Shown piece by piece: positions 1-5,824 of a stretch of 7,413 nucleotides of DNA (position 1 is its first letter; every line of letters starts with the position of its first letter). The notes under the pieces are model-generated. The model was not told the DNA's origin. It ran no database searches and saw nothing but the letters and a program-made list of their open reading frames with translations. The DNA is from Rhodobacteraceae bacterium UBA996 (lineage in GTDB: Bacteria; Pseudomonadota; Alphaproteobacteria; Rhodobacterales; Rhodobacteraceae): the NCBI GenBank assembly GCA_002291955.1, contig DBBA01000136.1:477-7889 (forward strand), read 5' to 3'. Made by a program: the position numbers and the translations under genes.

Positions 1-668
1 CGCAGCATCATCACCACGTCGGCGCCCTGCAGGCCCTGCACCATGTCCTCGTACACCTCGACCCCCCAGTCGCGGATGCCGGCGGGCAACAGCGTCGGCG
101 GGCCGATCACGCGGATGCGGCTTTCCATCTTGCCGAGCAGGTGGATGTTGGATCGCGCGACGCGGGAGTGGGCGATGTCGCCGCAGATGGCCACCGTCAG
201 GCGGTGCAGGCGCCCCTTGCGACGGCGGATCGTCAGCGCGTCGAGCAGCGCCTGGGTGGGGTGTTCATGCCGCCCGTCGCCTGCGTTCAGGACCGCGCAA
301 TCGACCTTCTGCGCCAGCAGATGCACCGCGCCCGAGTTCGGGTGGCGCACCACCAGCAGGTCCGGGCGCATGGCGTTGAGGGTGAGGGCGGTGTCGATCA
401 GCGTCTCGCCCTTCTTCACGGACGAATGCGCCACCTGCATGGTCATCACGTCGGCGCCGAGCCGCTTGCCTGCGAGTTCGAAGGAGGCCTGCGTGCGGGT
501 GGAGGCCTCGAAGAACATGTTGATCTGGGTGAGGCCGGCAAGGGCGTCGGCGTGCTTGACCTCGGCCCGGTTGAGGGTGGCGTAGGTTTCGGCCAGGTTG
601 AGGATTTCGGTGATCTCGGGCGGCGCGAGGGGGGCTATGCCCAGGAGATGCGGCTGGCGGAAGGTCAT
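1..668 (-). CDS. pyrB: Aspartate carbamoyltransferase catalytic subunit, partial (C-terminus beyond left edge)
   Basis: This gene encodes the catalytic chain that condenses carbamoyl phosphate and L-aspartate into N-carbamoyl-L-aspartate, the first committed step of cytosolic de novo pyrimidine synthesis. 222 codons are visible, against about 310 residues in the usual family, so roughly the last 90 residues lie outside the window. The carbamoyl-phosphate signature FFEASTRT is at residues 52-59, the VKKGET loop at 84-89, HPTQALLDA at 136-144 and GDIAHSRVARS at 163-173. The ATG at 668 was chosen because MTFRQPHLLGI matches the usual N-terminus of alphaproteobacterial PyrB and a GGGGAC stretch lies a short way upstream. 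It is divergent from the glycosylase gene at 909 across 240 bases. No frameshift or missing catalytic residue is seen in the visible part. The identity is secure. Confidence 0.97.
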   Translation of the reverse strand, partial: MTFRQPHLLGIAPLAPPEITEILNLAETYATLNRAEVKHADALAGLTQINMFFEASTRTQASFELAGKRLGADVMTMQVAHSSVKKGETLIDTALTLNAMRPDLLVVRHPNSGAVHLLAQKVDCAVLNAGDGRHEHPTQALLDALTIRRRKGRLHRLTVAICGDIAHSRVARSNIHLLGKMESRIRVIGPPTLLPAGIRDWGVEVYEDMVQGLQGADVVMML

Positions 669-739
669 CGGCGGCGCGTCCCCGGGTTGCGGTGACGGTG
701 TAGCGCATGGGGCGCGGGGTGGTCCAGCGGGGGGCGTCG

Positions 740-762
740 CAGCGGGGGCTCTGCCCCCGCTG
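740..762. repeat. GC-rich perfect hairpin in pyrB/UDG intergenic region
   Basis: A perfect 10-bp inverted repeat: cagcgggggc at 740-749 pairs with gcccccgctg at 753-762 around a three-base loop TCT. There is no T-run on either side, so it does not look like a standard intrinsic terminator. It lies between two divergent genes, where no terminator is needed. It resembles the GGGGGCTCTGCCCCC hairpins that, from memory, are scattered through Rhodobacteraceae intergenic regions. That resemblance is recollection and was not checked. Confidence 0.7.
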
Positions 763-794
763 GCCCTCGGCGTGCGCCTCGGGCGTTCGGGCCT

Positions 795-819
795 GATGGA
801 TGTCCACTGGACATCCATC
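795..819. repeat. 25-base palindrome with 12-bp perfect arms
   Basis: gatggatgtcca (795-806) is exactly complementary in reverse to tggacatccatc (808-819), with one central base (C807). Such a long, almost gapless dyad could bind a dimeric regulator, extrude as a cruciform, or belong to a dispersed repeat. It lies 127 bases upstream of the pyrB start and about 90 upstream of the UDG start. It is less GC-rich than its surroundings. The arms are seen directly; the function is unknown. Confidence 0.8.
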
Positions 820-872
820 CGGGCGGCCCTCACCCCCCGAGGTATTTGGGCAAGGATGAAGCGGGAGGGTTC

Positions 873-901
873 TTTTGGGGGCTTGGGGGATCGGCTAGGG
901 T
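873..901 (+). promoter_or_regulatory. Candidate promoter of the uracil-DNA glycosylase gene
   Basis: TTTTGG (873-878), a 17-base spacer, then TAGGGT (896-901) within GGCTAGGGT. The -10 box ends 7 bases before the ATG at 909, so transcription would begin at or very near the start codon. AGGG at 897-900 could instead act as a ribosome binding site with 8-base spacing. Matches to the consensus are partial, so the call is tentative. Confidence 0.3.
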
Positions 902-908
902 GCTGGGC

Positions 909-1694
909 ATGACGCTGGAATTGTCCCCTGACGCCGCGCTGGCCGCGCTGGTCTGGCAGATCGAGCTGGGCGCGGACGCGTGCATCGGCGAGGTGCCGGT
1001 GGACCGGTTTGCGGCAGTGCCGCCCGTGGCCGCGCCGGTGGTGACTGCGGTGGCGGTGGCGCCGGTCGTGCCGGTGGCCGGGGCGGACCCGGTCGTGGTG
1101 GCGGAAGCCGCGGCGGCGGGGGCCGGGACGCTGGAGGCGTTGCGGGAGGCCCTGGCGGCCTATCCCCATTGCGACCTGCGCGAGGGGGCGAAGTCGCTGG
1201 TGTTTGCCGACGGGAACCCTGCCGCGCGGGTGATGATCGTGGGCGAGGCGCCGGGCCGGGACGAGGACATTGCGGGGCGGCCATTTGTCGGGAAGGCGGG
1301 GCAATTGCTCGACCGGATGCTGGCGGCGGTGGGGATGGACCGGGCGCATCCCGATCCGGGGCGGGCGGTCTACATCACCAACGTCCTGCCCTGGCGGCCA
1401 CCGCAGAACCGCGACCCCGAGCCCGCCGAGGTGGCGATGATGCTGCCGTTCCTGCGGCGGCATGTGGAACTGGTGGCGCCGGACCTGCTGGTGCTGATGG
1501 GCAACCATGCCTGCGGGGCATTGCTCGGGCAGAAGGGGATCACCCGGTTGCGGGGCCAGTGGAGGCACGCGCTGGGGCGCCCGGCGTTGCCGATGCTGCA
1601 CCCGGCCTATCTGTTGCGGAACCCGGCCGCCAAGCGCGAGGCCTGGGCGGACTGGCTGGCGCTGGCGGCGCGGATGCGGGAGGGCGGGCGATGA
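909..1694 (+). CDS. Uracil-DNA glycosylase, family 4-like, lacking most Fe-S cysteines
   Basis: A 261-residue enzyme that should excise uracil from DNA to start base-excision repair in the cytoplasm. The catalytic-loop motif GEAPGRDED is at residues 112-120, followed by GRPFVGKAGQLLDRML (123-138), NVLPWRPPQNRDP (158-170) and the DNA-side loop HPAYLLRNP (231-239). Residues 36-72 are an Ala/Val/Pro-rich low-complexity linker joining an N-terminal helical piece (WQIELGADACIGEVPVDRF) to the glycosylase domain. Canonical family 4 enzymes hold a 4Fe-4S cluster with four cysteines. Here only the one in HCDL (Cys88) remains at the expected sites. The KCRPP cysteine is Trp (PWRPP), and the later one falls in AEVAMMLPF. 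The ATG at 909 is preferred over an in-frame start 63 bases upstream because MTLELSPDAALAALVWQIELG fits Rhodobacteraceae homologues. Its stop overlaps the moaB start (ATGA). The fold assignment is secure; exact substrate range is not. Confidence 0.92.
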   Translation: MTLELSPDAALAALVWQIELGADACIGEVPVDRFAAVPPVAAPVVTAVAVAPVVPVAGADPVVVAEAAAAGAGTLEALREALAAYPHCDLREGAKSLVFADGNPAARVMIVGEAPGRDEDIAGRPFVGKAGQLLDRMLAAVGMDRAHPDPGRAVYITNVLPWRPPQNRDPEPAEVAMMLPFLRRHVELVAPDLLVLMGNHACGALLGQKGITRLRGQWRHALGRPALPMLHPAYLLRNPAAKREAWADWLALAARMREGGR

Positions 1695-2245
1695 CGCTGG
1701 AGATGCCGCGGCGGTACGACGAAAGCCGTCCGTTGGAACCCGTGCGCTTTGCCGTGCTGACCGTGTCGGACACGCGCAGCGCGGCCGATGACCGGTCGGG
1801 TGACACGCTGGTGGAACGGATCAGCGCGGCGGGCCATGTGCTGGCGGCCCGCGGGATCGTGCGGGACGAGCGCGCGGTGATCGCGGAGCGGCTGCGCGCC
1901 TGGGTCGCCGATCCGGGGGTGGATGCGGTGCTGACGACCGGGGGGACCGGGCTGACGGGGCGGGATGTGACCGTCGAGGCGCACCGCGATGTCTACGAGA
2001 AGGAGATCGAGGCGTTCGGTGTGATCTTCACGATGGTCTCGGTCGCCAAGATCGGGACCTCGGCCATCCAGTCGCGCGCCTGTGCCGGCGTGGCGGGGGG
2101 GACCTATCTGTTCGCGCTGCCGGGCAGCCCCGGCGCCTGCCGCGATGCCTGGGACGAGATCCTGGCGCCGCAGTTCGATCTGCGGCACCGGCCCTGCAAT
2201 TTCGTCGAGATCATGCCGCGGCTGGAGGAACACCGGCGCAAGTGA
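1691..2245 (+). CDS. moaB: Molybdenum cofactor biosynthesis protein B
   Basis: A 184-residue MoaB/Mog-type protein. The family acts in molybdopterin maturation: MogA-type members adenylylate molybdopterin, while E. coli MoaB itself is reported to be inactive, so the precise step here is uncertain. The MPT-binding core is visible as TVSDTRSAADDRSGDTL (24-40), TTGGTGLTGRDVTVEA (82-97), GTSAIQSRACAG (122-133) and LPGSPGACRDAWDEIL (143-158). The C-terminal HRPCNFVEIMPRL (166-178) is typical of the proteobacterial MoaB subgroup. Length is normal for the family. Its ATG overlaps the UDG stop by four bases, so the two are probably cotranscribed and translationally coupled, although no functional link is known to me. 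It ends 18 bases before the convergent small exported-protein gene, and no hairpin terminator is evident in that gap. Confidence 0.95.
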   Translation: MTLEMPRRYDESRPLEPVRFAVLTVSDTRSAADDRSGDTLVERISAAGHVLAARGIVRDERAVIAERLRAWVADPGVDAVLTTGGTGLTGRDVTVEAHRDVYEKEIEAFGVIFTMVSVAKIGTSAIQSRACAGVAGGTYLFALPGSPGACRDAWDEILAPQFDLRHRPCNFVEIMPRLEEHRRK

Positions 2246-2263
2246 GCTGGGCGGAAATAGGCG

Positions 2264-2626
2264 TCACTCCAGCCGCAGGTCGGCGTAGTCGCCCGCGCCC
2301 TGGTCCGAGATGAAGCGCAGCGTGTCGCCGGACACCAGCACCGCCTGGCAATTGTCGCCGAGGTTGCGTTCACCCCAGAACAGGCTGCGGCAGAAGTAGC
2401 CGCCGTTCCACGCCCAGTCCCCCGAGACTGGGCGGCCGAAGGCGCGGCCTTCGATCCGGCCCTGAGGCGTGACGGTGAGTTCGATCCCGAAGCGTTTCAG
2501 CTTCTTGGACGTGATGAGGTCGACGAAGCGCGACTGCTCGCGCACCTGTTCGAACGCCTGCGCGCCCGAGGGCACGGCGATGGCGGCGAAGGTCGCGGCG
2601 ATGGCGGCGGCGAGGGCGGCACGCAT
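2264..2626 (-). CDS. Small exported protein of unknown function downstream of dapB
   Basis: A 120-residue protein with a clear Sec signal peptide: MR, a hydrophobic Ala-rich core, and AQA|F as likely cleavage site after residue 24. The mature part contains FEQVREQSRFVDLI (25-38), LTVTPQGRIEGRAFGRPVSG (50-69), WAWNGGYFCRSLFWGERNLG (71-90) and DNCQAV (91-96). The only two cysteines, Cys79 and Cys93, could form a periplasmic disulfide. The start at 2626 is supported by GGAG nine bases upstream. It lies 61 bases downstream of dapB on the same strand and is probably cotranscribed. I recognise it as a conserved Rhodobacteraceae family. Some database entries for such proteins may carry the name dihydrodipicolinate reductase because of adjacency, but it has no nucleotide-binding motif and cannot be that enzyme. 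The true function is unknown. Confidence 0.85.
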   Translation of the reverse strand: MRAALAAAIAATFAAIAVPSGAQAFEQVREQSRFVDLITSKKLKRFGIELTVTPQGRIEGRAFGRPVSGDWAWNGGYFCRSLFWGERNLGDNCQAVLVSGDTLRFISDQGAGDYADLRLE

Positions 2627-2687
2627 GGCGGGTGGCTCCACTGGTTCCCGGTTTTGCCTTGGACTACGGGCCGGAGCGTGGGACGGA

Positions 2688-3500
2688 TCACGCCAATCCG
2701 AGCACATCCATCATATCATACTGGCCGGGGGGTTGAGAAATCCCCCACAGCGCGGCCCGAAGCGCCCCCTTGGCGAAAAGCTGCCGATCTGTGGCGATGT
2801 GGCGCAGCACGATGCGCTCGCCCGCGCCGGCAAAGATCACGTCGTGCTCGCCCACGATGTCGCCCCCGCGGATCGCGGAAAAGCCGATGGCGCCGGGGCG
2901 GCGCGCGCCGGTGATCCCGTCGCGGCCGCGGTCGGACATGGTGCCGAGGTCCACGCCGCGCCCCGCCGCCGCCGCCTGCCCCAGCATCAGCGCGGTGCCG
3001 GACGGCGCATCGACCTTGGCGCGGTGGTGGGCTTCGACGATCTCGATGTCGAACTCGGTCCCCAGGCGTTCGGCGACCATCTGCGTCAGCTTCACCAGAA
3101 GGTTCACGCCCAGGCTCATGTTGCCCGCACGGACGATGACGGCGTGGTGGCTGGCGGCCTCGATCCGTTCCAGGTGTTCGGGTTCCAGGCCGGTGGTGCC
3201 GATGACGTGGACGAGCCGCGCCTGGGCGGCCAGCGCCGTGTAGTCCACGGTCGCGGCGGGCGCGGTGAAGTCGAGCACGGCGGCGGCGCGGGCAAAGGCA
3301 GGCAGCGGGTCGTCGGTGACGGTGACGCCGAGGGGCGCCCCGCCCATCGCGGTGCCGATGTCCTGCCCGATCCACGGGTGGGCCGGGCGGTCGAGCGCCG
3401 CGATCAGACGGGCGTCGGGCGACGCGGTGACGGTGCGCACCAGCATCTGCCCCATGCGCCCCGAGGCGCCCGTCACCACGATGCCTGGCCTGTCGTCCAT
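2688..3500 (-). CDS. dapB: 4-hydroxy-tetrahydrodipicolinate reductase
   Basis: A 270-residue cytoplasmic enzyme that reduces the DapA product with NAD(P)H in the diaminopimelate/lysine pathway, feeding peptidoglycan and lysine synthesis. The N-terminal Rossmann motif VTGASGRMG is at residues 9-17 and GTTG at 101-104. The DapB signature EAHHRAKVDAPSGTAL spans 156-171 and includes the catalytic His pair (158-159), Lys162 and the substrate-binding SGT (167-169). Length and domain order are normal. The ATG at 3500 has a purine-rich GAGGGGGACAGG just upstream. It is transcribed divergently from rbfA, with 98 bases between the start codons, and is followed on the same strand by the small exported protein. 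This dapB/rbfA head-to-head arrangement fits what I recall of Rhodobacteraceae genomes. Confidence 0.97.
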   Translation of the reverse strand: MDDRPGIVVTGASGRMGQMLVRTVTASPDARLIAALDRPAHPWIGQDIGTAMGGAPLGVTVTDDPLPAFARAAAVLDFTAPAATVDYTALAAQARLVHVIGTTGLEPEHLERIEAASHHAVIVRAGNMSLGVNLLVKLTQMVAERLGTEFDIEIVEAHHRAKVDAPSGTALMLGQAAAAGRGVDLGTMSDRGRDGITGARRPGAIGFSAIRGGDIVGEHDVIFAGAGERIVLRHIATDRQLFAKGALRAALWGISQPPGQYDMMDVLGLA

Positions 3501-3562
3501 ACCTGTCCCCCTCGTTTCCCTGCCCCATAGCGCCGGGGGGGCGCGCGGGACAGTCCCCTTGG

Positions 3563-3591
3563 TTGCGAAACCGCGTGGGCGGGCGTATGTG
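3563..3591 (+). promoter_or_regulatory. Candidate rbfA-truB promoter
   Basis: TTGCGA (3563-3568, four of six matches to the sigma-70 -35 consensus), a 17-base spacer, then TATGTG (3586-3591). This lies in the 98-base gap between the dapB and rbfA starts. The -10 box ends 7 bases before the chosen rbfA ATG, which would give a leaderless or near-leaderless mRNA. No convincing ribosome binding site precedes that ATG. It remains a prediction from spacing and partial consensus. Confidence 0.4.
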
Positions 3592-3598
3592 CGCCAAC

Positions 3599-3997
3599 AT
3601 GGCACGCCACCCCGATACCCAAGGTTCCGGTCCGTCGCAGCGGCAGTTGCGGGTGGGCGAGTTGATCCGCCGCACCCTGTCCGAGGTGTTGCAGCGCGGC
3701 GACGTGCATGATCCCGACCTGGCGGGCATGTCGATCACCGTGGGCGAGGTGCGGGTGTCGCCGGACCTGAAGGTGGCGACGGCCTTTGTCCTGCCCTTGG
3801 GCGGGGGCAACCGTGATGTGGCGCTGAAGGCCTTGGCGCGGAACAAGCACGAGTTGCGGCGCCATGTGGCGGCGGGGCTGACGCTGAAGTTCGCGCCCGA
3901 CCTGCGGTTCCGGATCGACGATACGTTCGACCGGCTTGACGACACGCGGCGCCTGTTCTCGGACGCGCGGGTGCGGCGCGATATCGACGGCGAGTGA
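3599..3997 (+). CDS. rbfA: 30S ribosome-binding factor A
   Basis: A 132-residue KH-domain protein that binds immature 30S subunits and helps 16S rRNA 5'-end maturation and cold adaptation. The family hallmarks are QRQLRVGELIRRTLSEVL (14-31), DVHDPDLAGMSITVGEVRVS (35-54), SPDLKVATAFVLPLGG (54-69) and LRFRIDDTFDRLDDTRRLF (102-120). The ATG at 3599 (MARHPDTQGSGPSQRQ) is preferred on homology. An ATG at 3587 and a TTG at 3563 are in frame, but they would add residues unlike the family. There is no strong Shine-Dalgarno sequence, which raises the leaderless option. The stop lies five bases before the truB ATG, so the two are cotranscribed. Here rbfA sits apart from nusA-infB, next to dapB and truB. 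Confidence 0.96.
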   Translation: MARHPDTQGSGPSQRQLRVGELIRRTLSEVLQRGDVHDPDLAGMSITVGEVRVSPDLKVATAFVLPLGGGNRDVALKALARNKHELRRHVAAGLTLKFAPDLRFRIDDTFDRLDDTRRLFSDARVRRDIDGE

Positions 3998-4002
3998 GGC
4001 GC

Positions 4003-4908
4003 ATGGGCCGCGGGCGCAAGGGGCAGCCGGTGCACGGCTGGCTGGTGGTGGACAAGCCTGCGGGCATCGGGTCCACCGACGTGGTGACGCGGGTGCGCCG
4101 GGCGCTGGATGCGGCCAAGGCGGGGCATGCGGGCACGCTTGACCCCGATGCGACGGGGGTGCTGGCGGTCGCGCTCGGCGAGGCGACGAAGACCGTTCCC
4201 TATGTGGCCGATGCGCTGAAGTGCTACCGCTTCACCGTGCGCTGGGGGGCGGAAACCGCGACCGACGATGCGGCCGGTGCGATCACAGTGACCAGCGCCG
4301 CCCGGCCTGACGCGGATGCGATCCGCGCGGCCTTGCCGGCGTTTCGGGGCGATATCCTGCAGGTGCCGCCCCGGGTGTCGGCGGTGAAGGTCGAGGGCGC
4401 GCGGGCCTATGACCTGGCGCGCGAGGGCGAGGCGTTCGATCTGGCCGCGCGGCCCCTGTACGTGGAGACGCTGGAGCTGGTCGCCGCGCCCGACGCCGAT
4501 ACGGCCGAGTTCGAGATGGTCTGCGGCAAGGGCGGCTATGTGCGCGCGATTGCCCGGGATCTGGGCCGCGCGCTGGGGTGCCTCGGGCATGTGGCGACGC
4601 TGCGGCGGGTCTGGTCGGGGCCGTTCGATGCGGCCGAGGGCTTGACGCTGGACGAGATCGACCGGCTGGCGGCGACGGGCGACCTCGCGGCGCGGCTTTT
4701 GCCGCTGGAGGTCGCGCTGGACGACCTGCCCGAAGCGCGGCTGTCGGCCGACGGGCTGGCGCGGGTGCGCAACGGCAACCCCGGCGCGGTGGTGGCCACG
4801 ACCGCCGCCTGGGGCGACGAGGTCTGGGCCAGCCACGGCGGTCAGGCGGTCGGCATCGGCACCTACCGGTCCGGCGAGTTCCACCCCGCCCGCGTGTTCC
4901 AGGTGTGA
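4003..4908 (+). CDS. truB: tRNA pseudouridine(55) synthase
   Basis: A 301-residue enzyme that isomerises U55 to pseudouridine in the T-psi-C loop of tRNAs. HGWLVVDKPAG is at residues 11-21, and GHAGTLDPDATG (41-52) carries the catalytic Asp47. KCYRF (73-77) and QVPPRVSAVKVEGARAYDLA (120-139) form the active-site surroundings. KGGYVRAIARDLG (176-188) is the family's third conserved motif. The C-terminal part (about 235-301) is the small PUA-like/TruB C-terminal region. The ATG at 4003 gives MGRGRKGQPVHGWL, matching homologues. A GTG at 3994 overlapping the rbfA stop is the alternative. GAGTGAGG just before the ATG provides a Shine-Dalgarno-like stretch. The stop overlaps the GTG start of the DUF1643 gene. 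Confidence 0.97.
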   Translation: MGRGRKGQPVHGWLVVDKPAGIGSTDVVTRVRRALDAAKAGHAGTLDPDATGVLAVALGEATKTVPYVADALKCYRFTVRWGAETATDDAAGAITVTSAARPDADAIRAALPAFRGDILQVPPRVSAVKVEGARAYDLAREGEAFDLAARPLYVETLELVAAPDADTAEFEMVCGKGGYVRAIARDLGRALGCLGHVATLRRVWSGPFDAAEGLTLDEIDRLAATGDLAARLLPLEVALDDLPEARLSADGLARVRNGNPGAVVATTAAWGDEVWASHGGQAVGIGTYRSGEFHPARVFQV

Positions 4909-5456
4909 TCGCGCGCGGCCACGAAGGCGGCAGCGTCCGGTCGGTGGCGTGGTATTCGCCCTGCGATGGCTACCGCTACCGGCTGGACCGGACCTGGGAT
5001 GCGGGCGGGCCGCGGGCGGCCATTGTGATGCTGAACCCGTCCACCGCGACCGAGGCGGCGGATGATCGGACCATCGCGCGCTGCGGGGCGCGGATGCGCG
5101 CACTGGGGTTCGGGGCGATGACGGTGGTCAACCTGTTCGCCTGGCGCGCGACCGATCCCGCGGTGCTGGTCCGCGTCGCCGATCCGGTCGGGCCGGGGAA
5201 TGACGGCGTGATTGCCGATGCCGCAGCCGGGGCGGGGCTTGTGCTGTGTGGCTGGGGCAACGGCGGGGCCCTGCACGGGCGCGGGACCGCGGTCGCGGCG
5301 ATGCTGGTGGCCCAGGGGTGCGCCCTGCATGTCCTGGGTCTGACCCGGACGGGCGCCCCCCGGCATCCCCTGTATCTGGGCTATGCCGCGCGGCCCGTTC
5401 CGTGGCGCCCCGCGTGGGGCGCCGGTCCGGTCAGCGGACGCGTCGCGACCGCCTGA
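4905..5456 (+). CDS. DUF1643 family protein, GTG start coupled to truB
   Basis: A 183-residue cytoplasmic protein of a family without established function. The DUF1643 pattern is clear: YRYRLDRTWD (23-32), VMLNPSTATEAADDRT (41-56), RALGFGAMTVVNLFAWRATD (65-84), DPVGPGND (93-100), CGWGNGG (115-121) and HVLGLTRTGAPRHPLYLGYA (142-161). The start is taken as the GTG at 4905, which overlaps the truB stop (GTGA). No in-frame ATG before the conserved block fits as well. Members I recall end soon after the HPLY-GY-PVPW segment. This one carries about 16 further residues (168-183), and that tail overlaps the convergent minus-strand ORF by 76 bases. Coupling to truB suggests, but does not show, a link to RNA metabolism. 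Confidence 0.88.
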   Translation: MIARGHEGGSVRSVAWYSPCDGYRYRLDRTWDAGGPRAAIVMLNPSTATEAADDRTIARCGARMRALGFGAMTVVNLFAWRATDPAVLVRVADPVGPGNDGVIADAAAGAGLVLCGWGNGGALHGRGTAVAAMLVAQGCALHVLGLTRTGAPRHPLYLGYAARPVPWRPAWGAGPVSGRVATA

Positions 5457-5824
5457 CCTGCGGGGGCGTGCCAGCTGTCGCCCTGAAGGGCAGCGTGTCG
5501 GGCCAGTGCGGGGATGCCCTTGCGGTTCACCCGCAGGTCGCTGTCGCGCAGGCCCGGCACGCCCGAGACCACGGCCAGCGTCAGGCCGTTCACCGTCACC
5601 AGCCCGTCGCGCAGGTCCTGGGACGGGCGCACCCGCACCAGGATCGGTCCGCGGAACGCCGCGGGGTCAAGGTCAAGGTGCAGGACATCCCGCCCGCGGA
5701 CGAAGCGGGCGACCCGCACCGCGGTCGGGCGACCGGACCCCCAGGGCCAGACCCAGTGCACCGCCGGTGTCCGCGGGTCCGGCCCCGCGCCAGGGGCGCC
5801 GTGCGGGTTGCGCGCGCCCGTCAT
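5381..5824 (-). CDS. Possible C-terminal half of a frame-split RTX-associated type protein
   Basis: A 147-codon ORF whose ATG overlaps the stop of the ORF upstream (ATGA, bases 5821-5824). The conserved-looking part is FVRGRDVLHLDLDP (41-54), then ILVRVRP and LVTVNGLTLAVVSGVPGLRDSDLRV (75-99). From memory this resembles the C-terminal module of Rhodobacteraceae calcium-binding-like proteins, roughly DF-PG-D-L-I--DP followed by DG--LA-V-G--GL---D. The first 35 residues are Pro/Gly-rich, with no signal peptide. Residues 100-147 look unrelated to the module, and the last 24 lie inside the DUF1643 gene on the other strand. No Asp/Gly nonapeptide repeats are present. It may be a real coupled gene, but it reads better as the second half of the upstream ORF after a one-base frame change. 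Confidence 0.5.
   Translation of the reverse strand: MTGARNPHGAPGAGPDPRTPAVHWVWPWGSGRPTAVRVARFVRGRDVLHLDLDPAAFRGPILVRVRPSQDLRDGLVTVNGLTLAVVSGVPGLRDSDLRVNRKGIPALARHAALQGDSWHAPAGQAVATRPLTGPAPHAGRHGTGRAA

Noticed and set aside
740..762. The GC hairpin as a transcription terminator
   Set aside because: There is no T-run on either strand, and it lies between divergent start codons where no transcript needs to end.
141..912. Plus-strand open frames opposite pyrB and across the intergenic region
   Set aside because: They are antisense to well-conserved PyrB codons or read through the hairpin/palindrome element. No family resemblance or ribosome binding site was found.
980..1690. An N-terminal extension of about 237 codons in frame with moaB
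   Set aside because: It is Gly/Ala/Arg-rich out-of-frame reading of the glycosylase gene. MoaB of normal length starts at 1691.
2246..2263. A bidirectional terminator between moaB and the small exported-protein gene
   Set aside because: The 18-base gap contains no inverted repeat with a T-run.
2716..5103. A 795-codon open frame on the minus strand spanning dapB, rbfA and truB
   Set aside because: It is an Arg/Pro/Ala-rich shadow frame produced by high GC. The overlapping dapB, rbfA and truB have complete family motifs in other frames.
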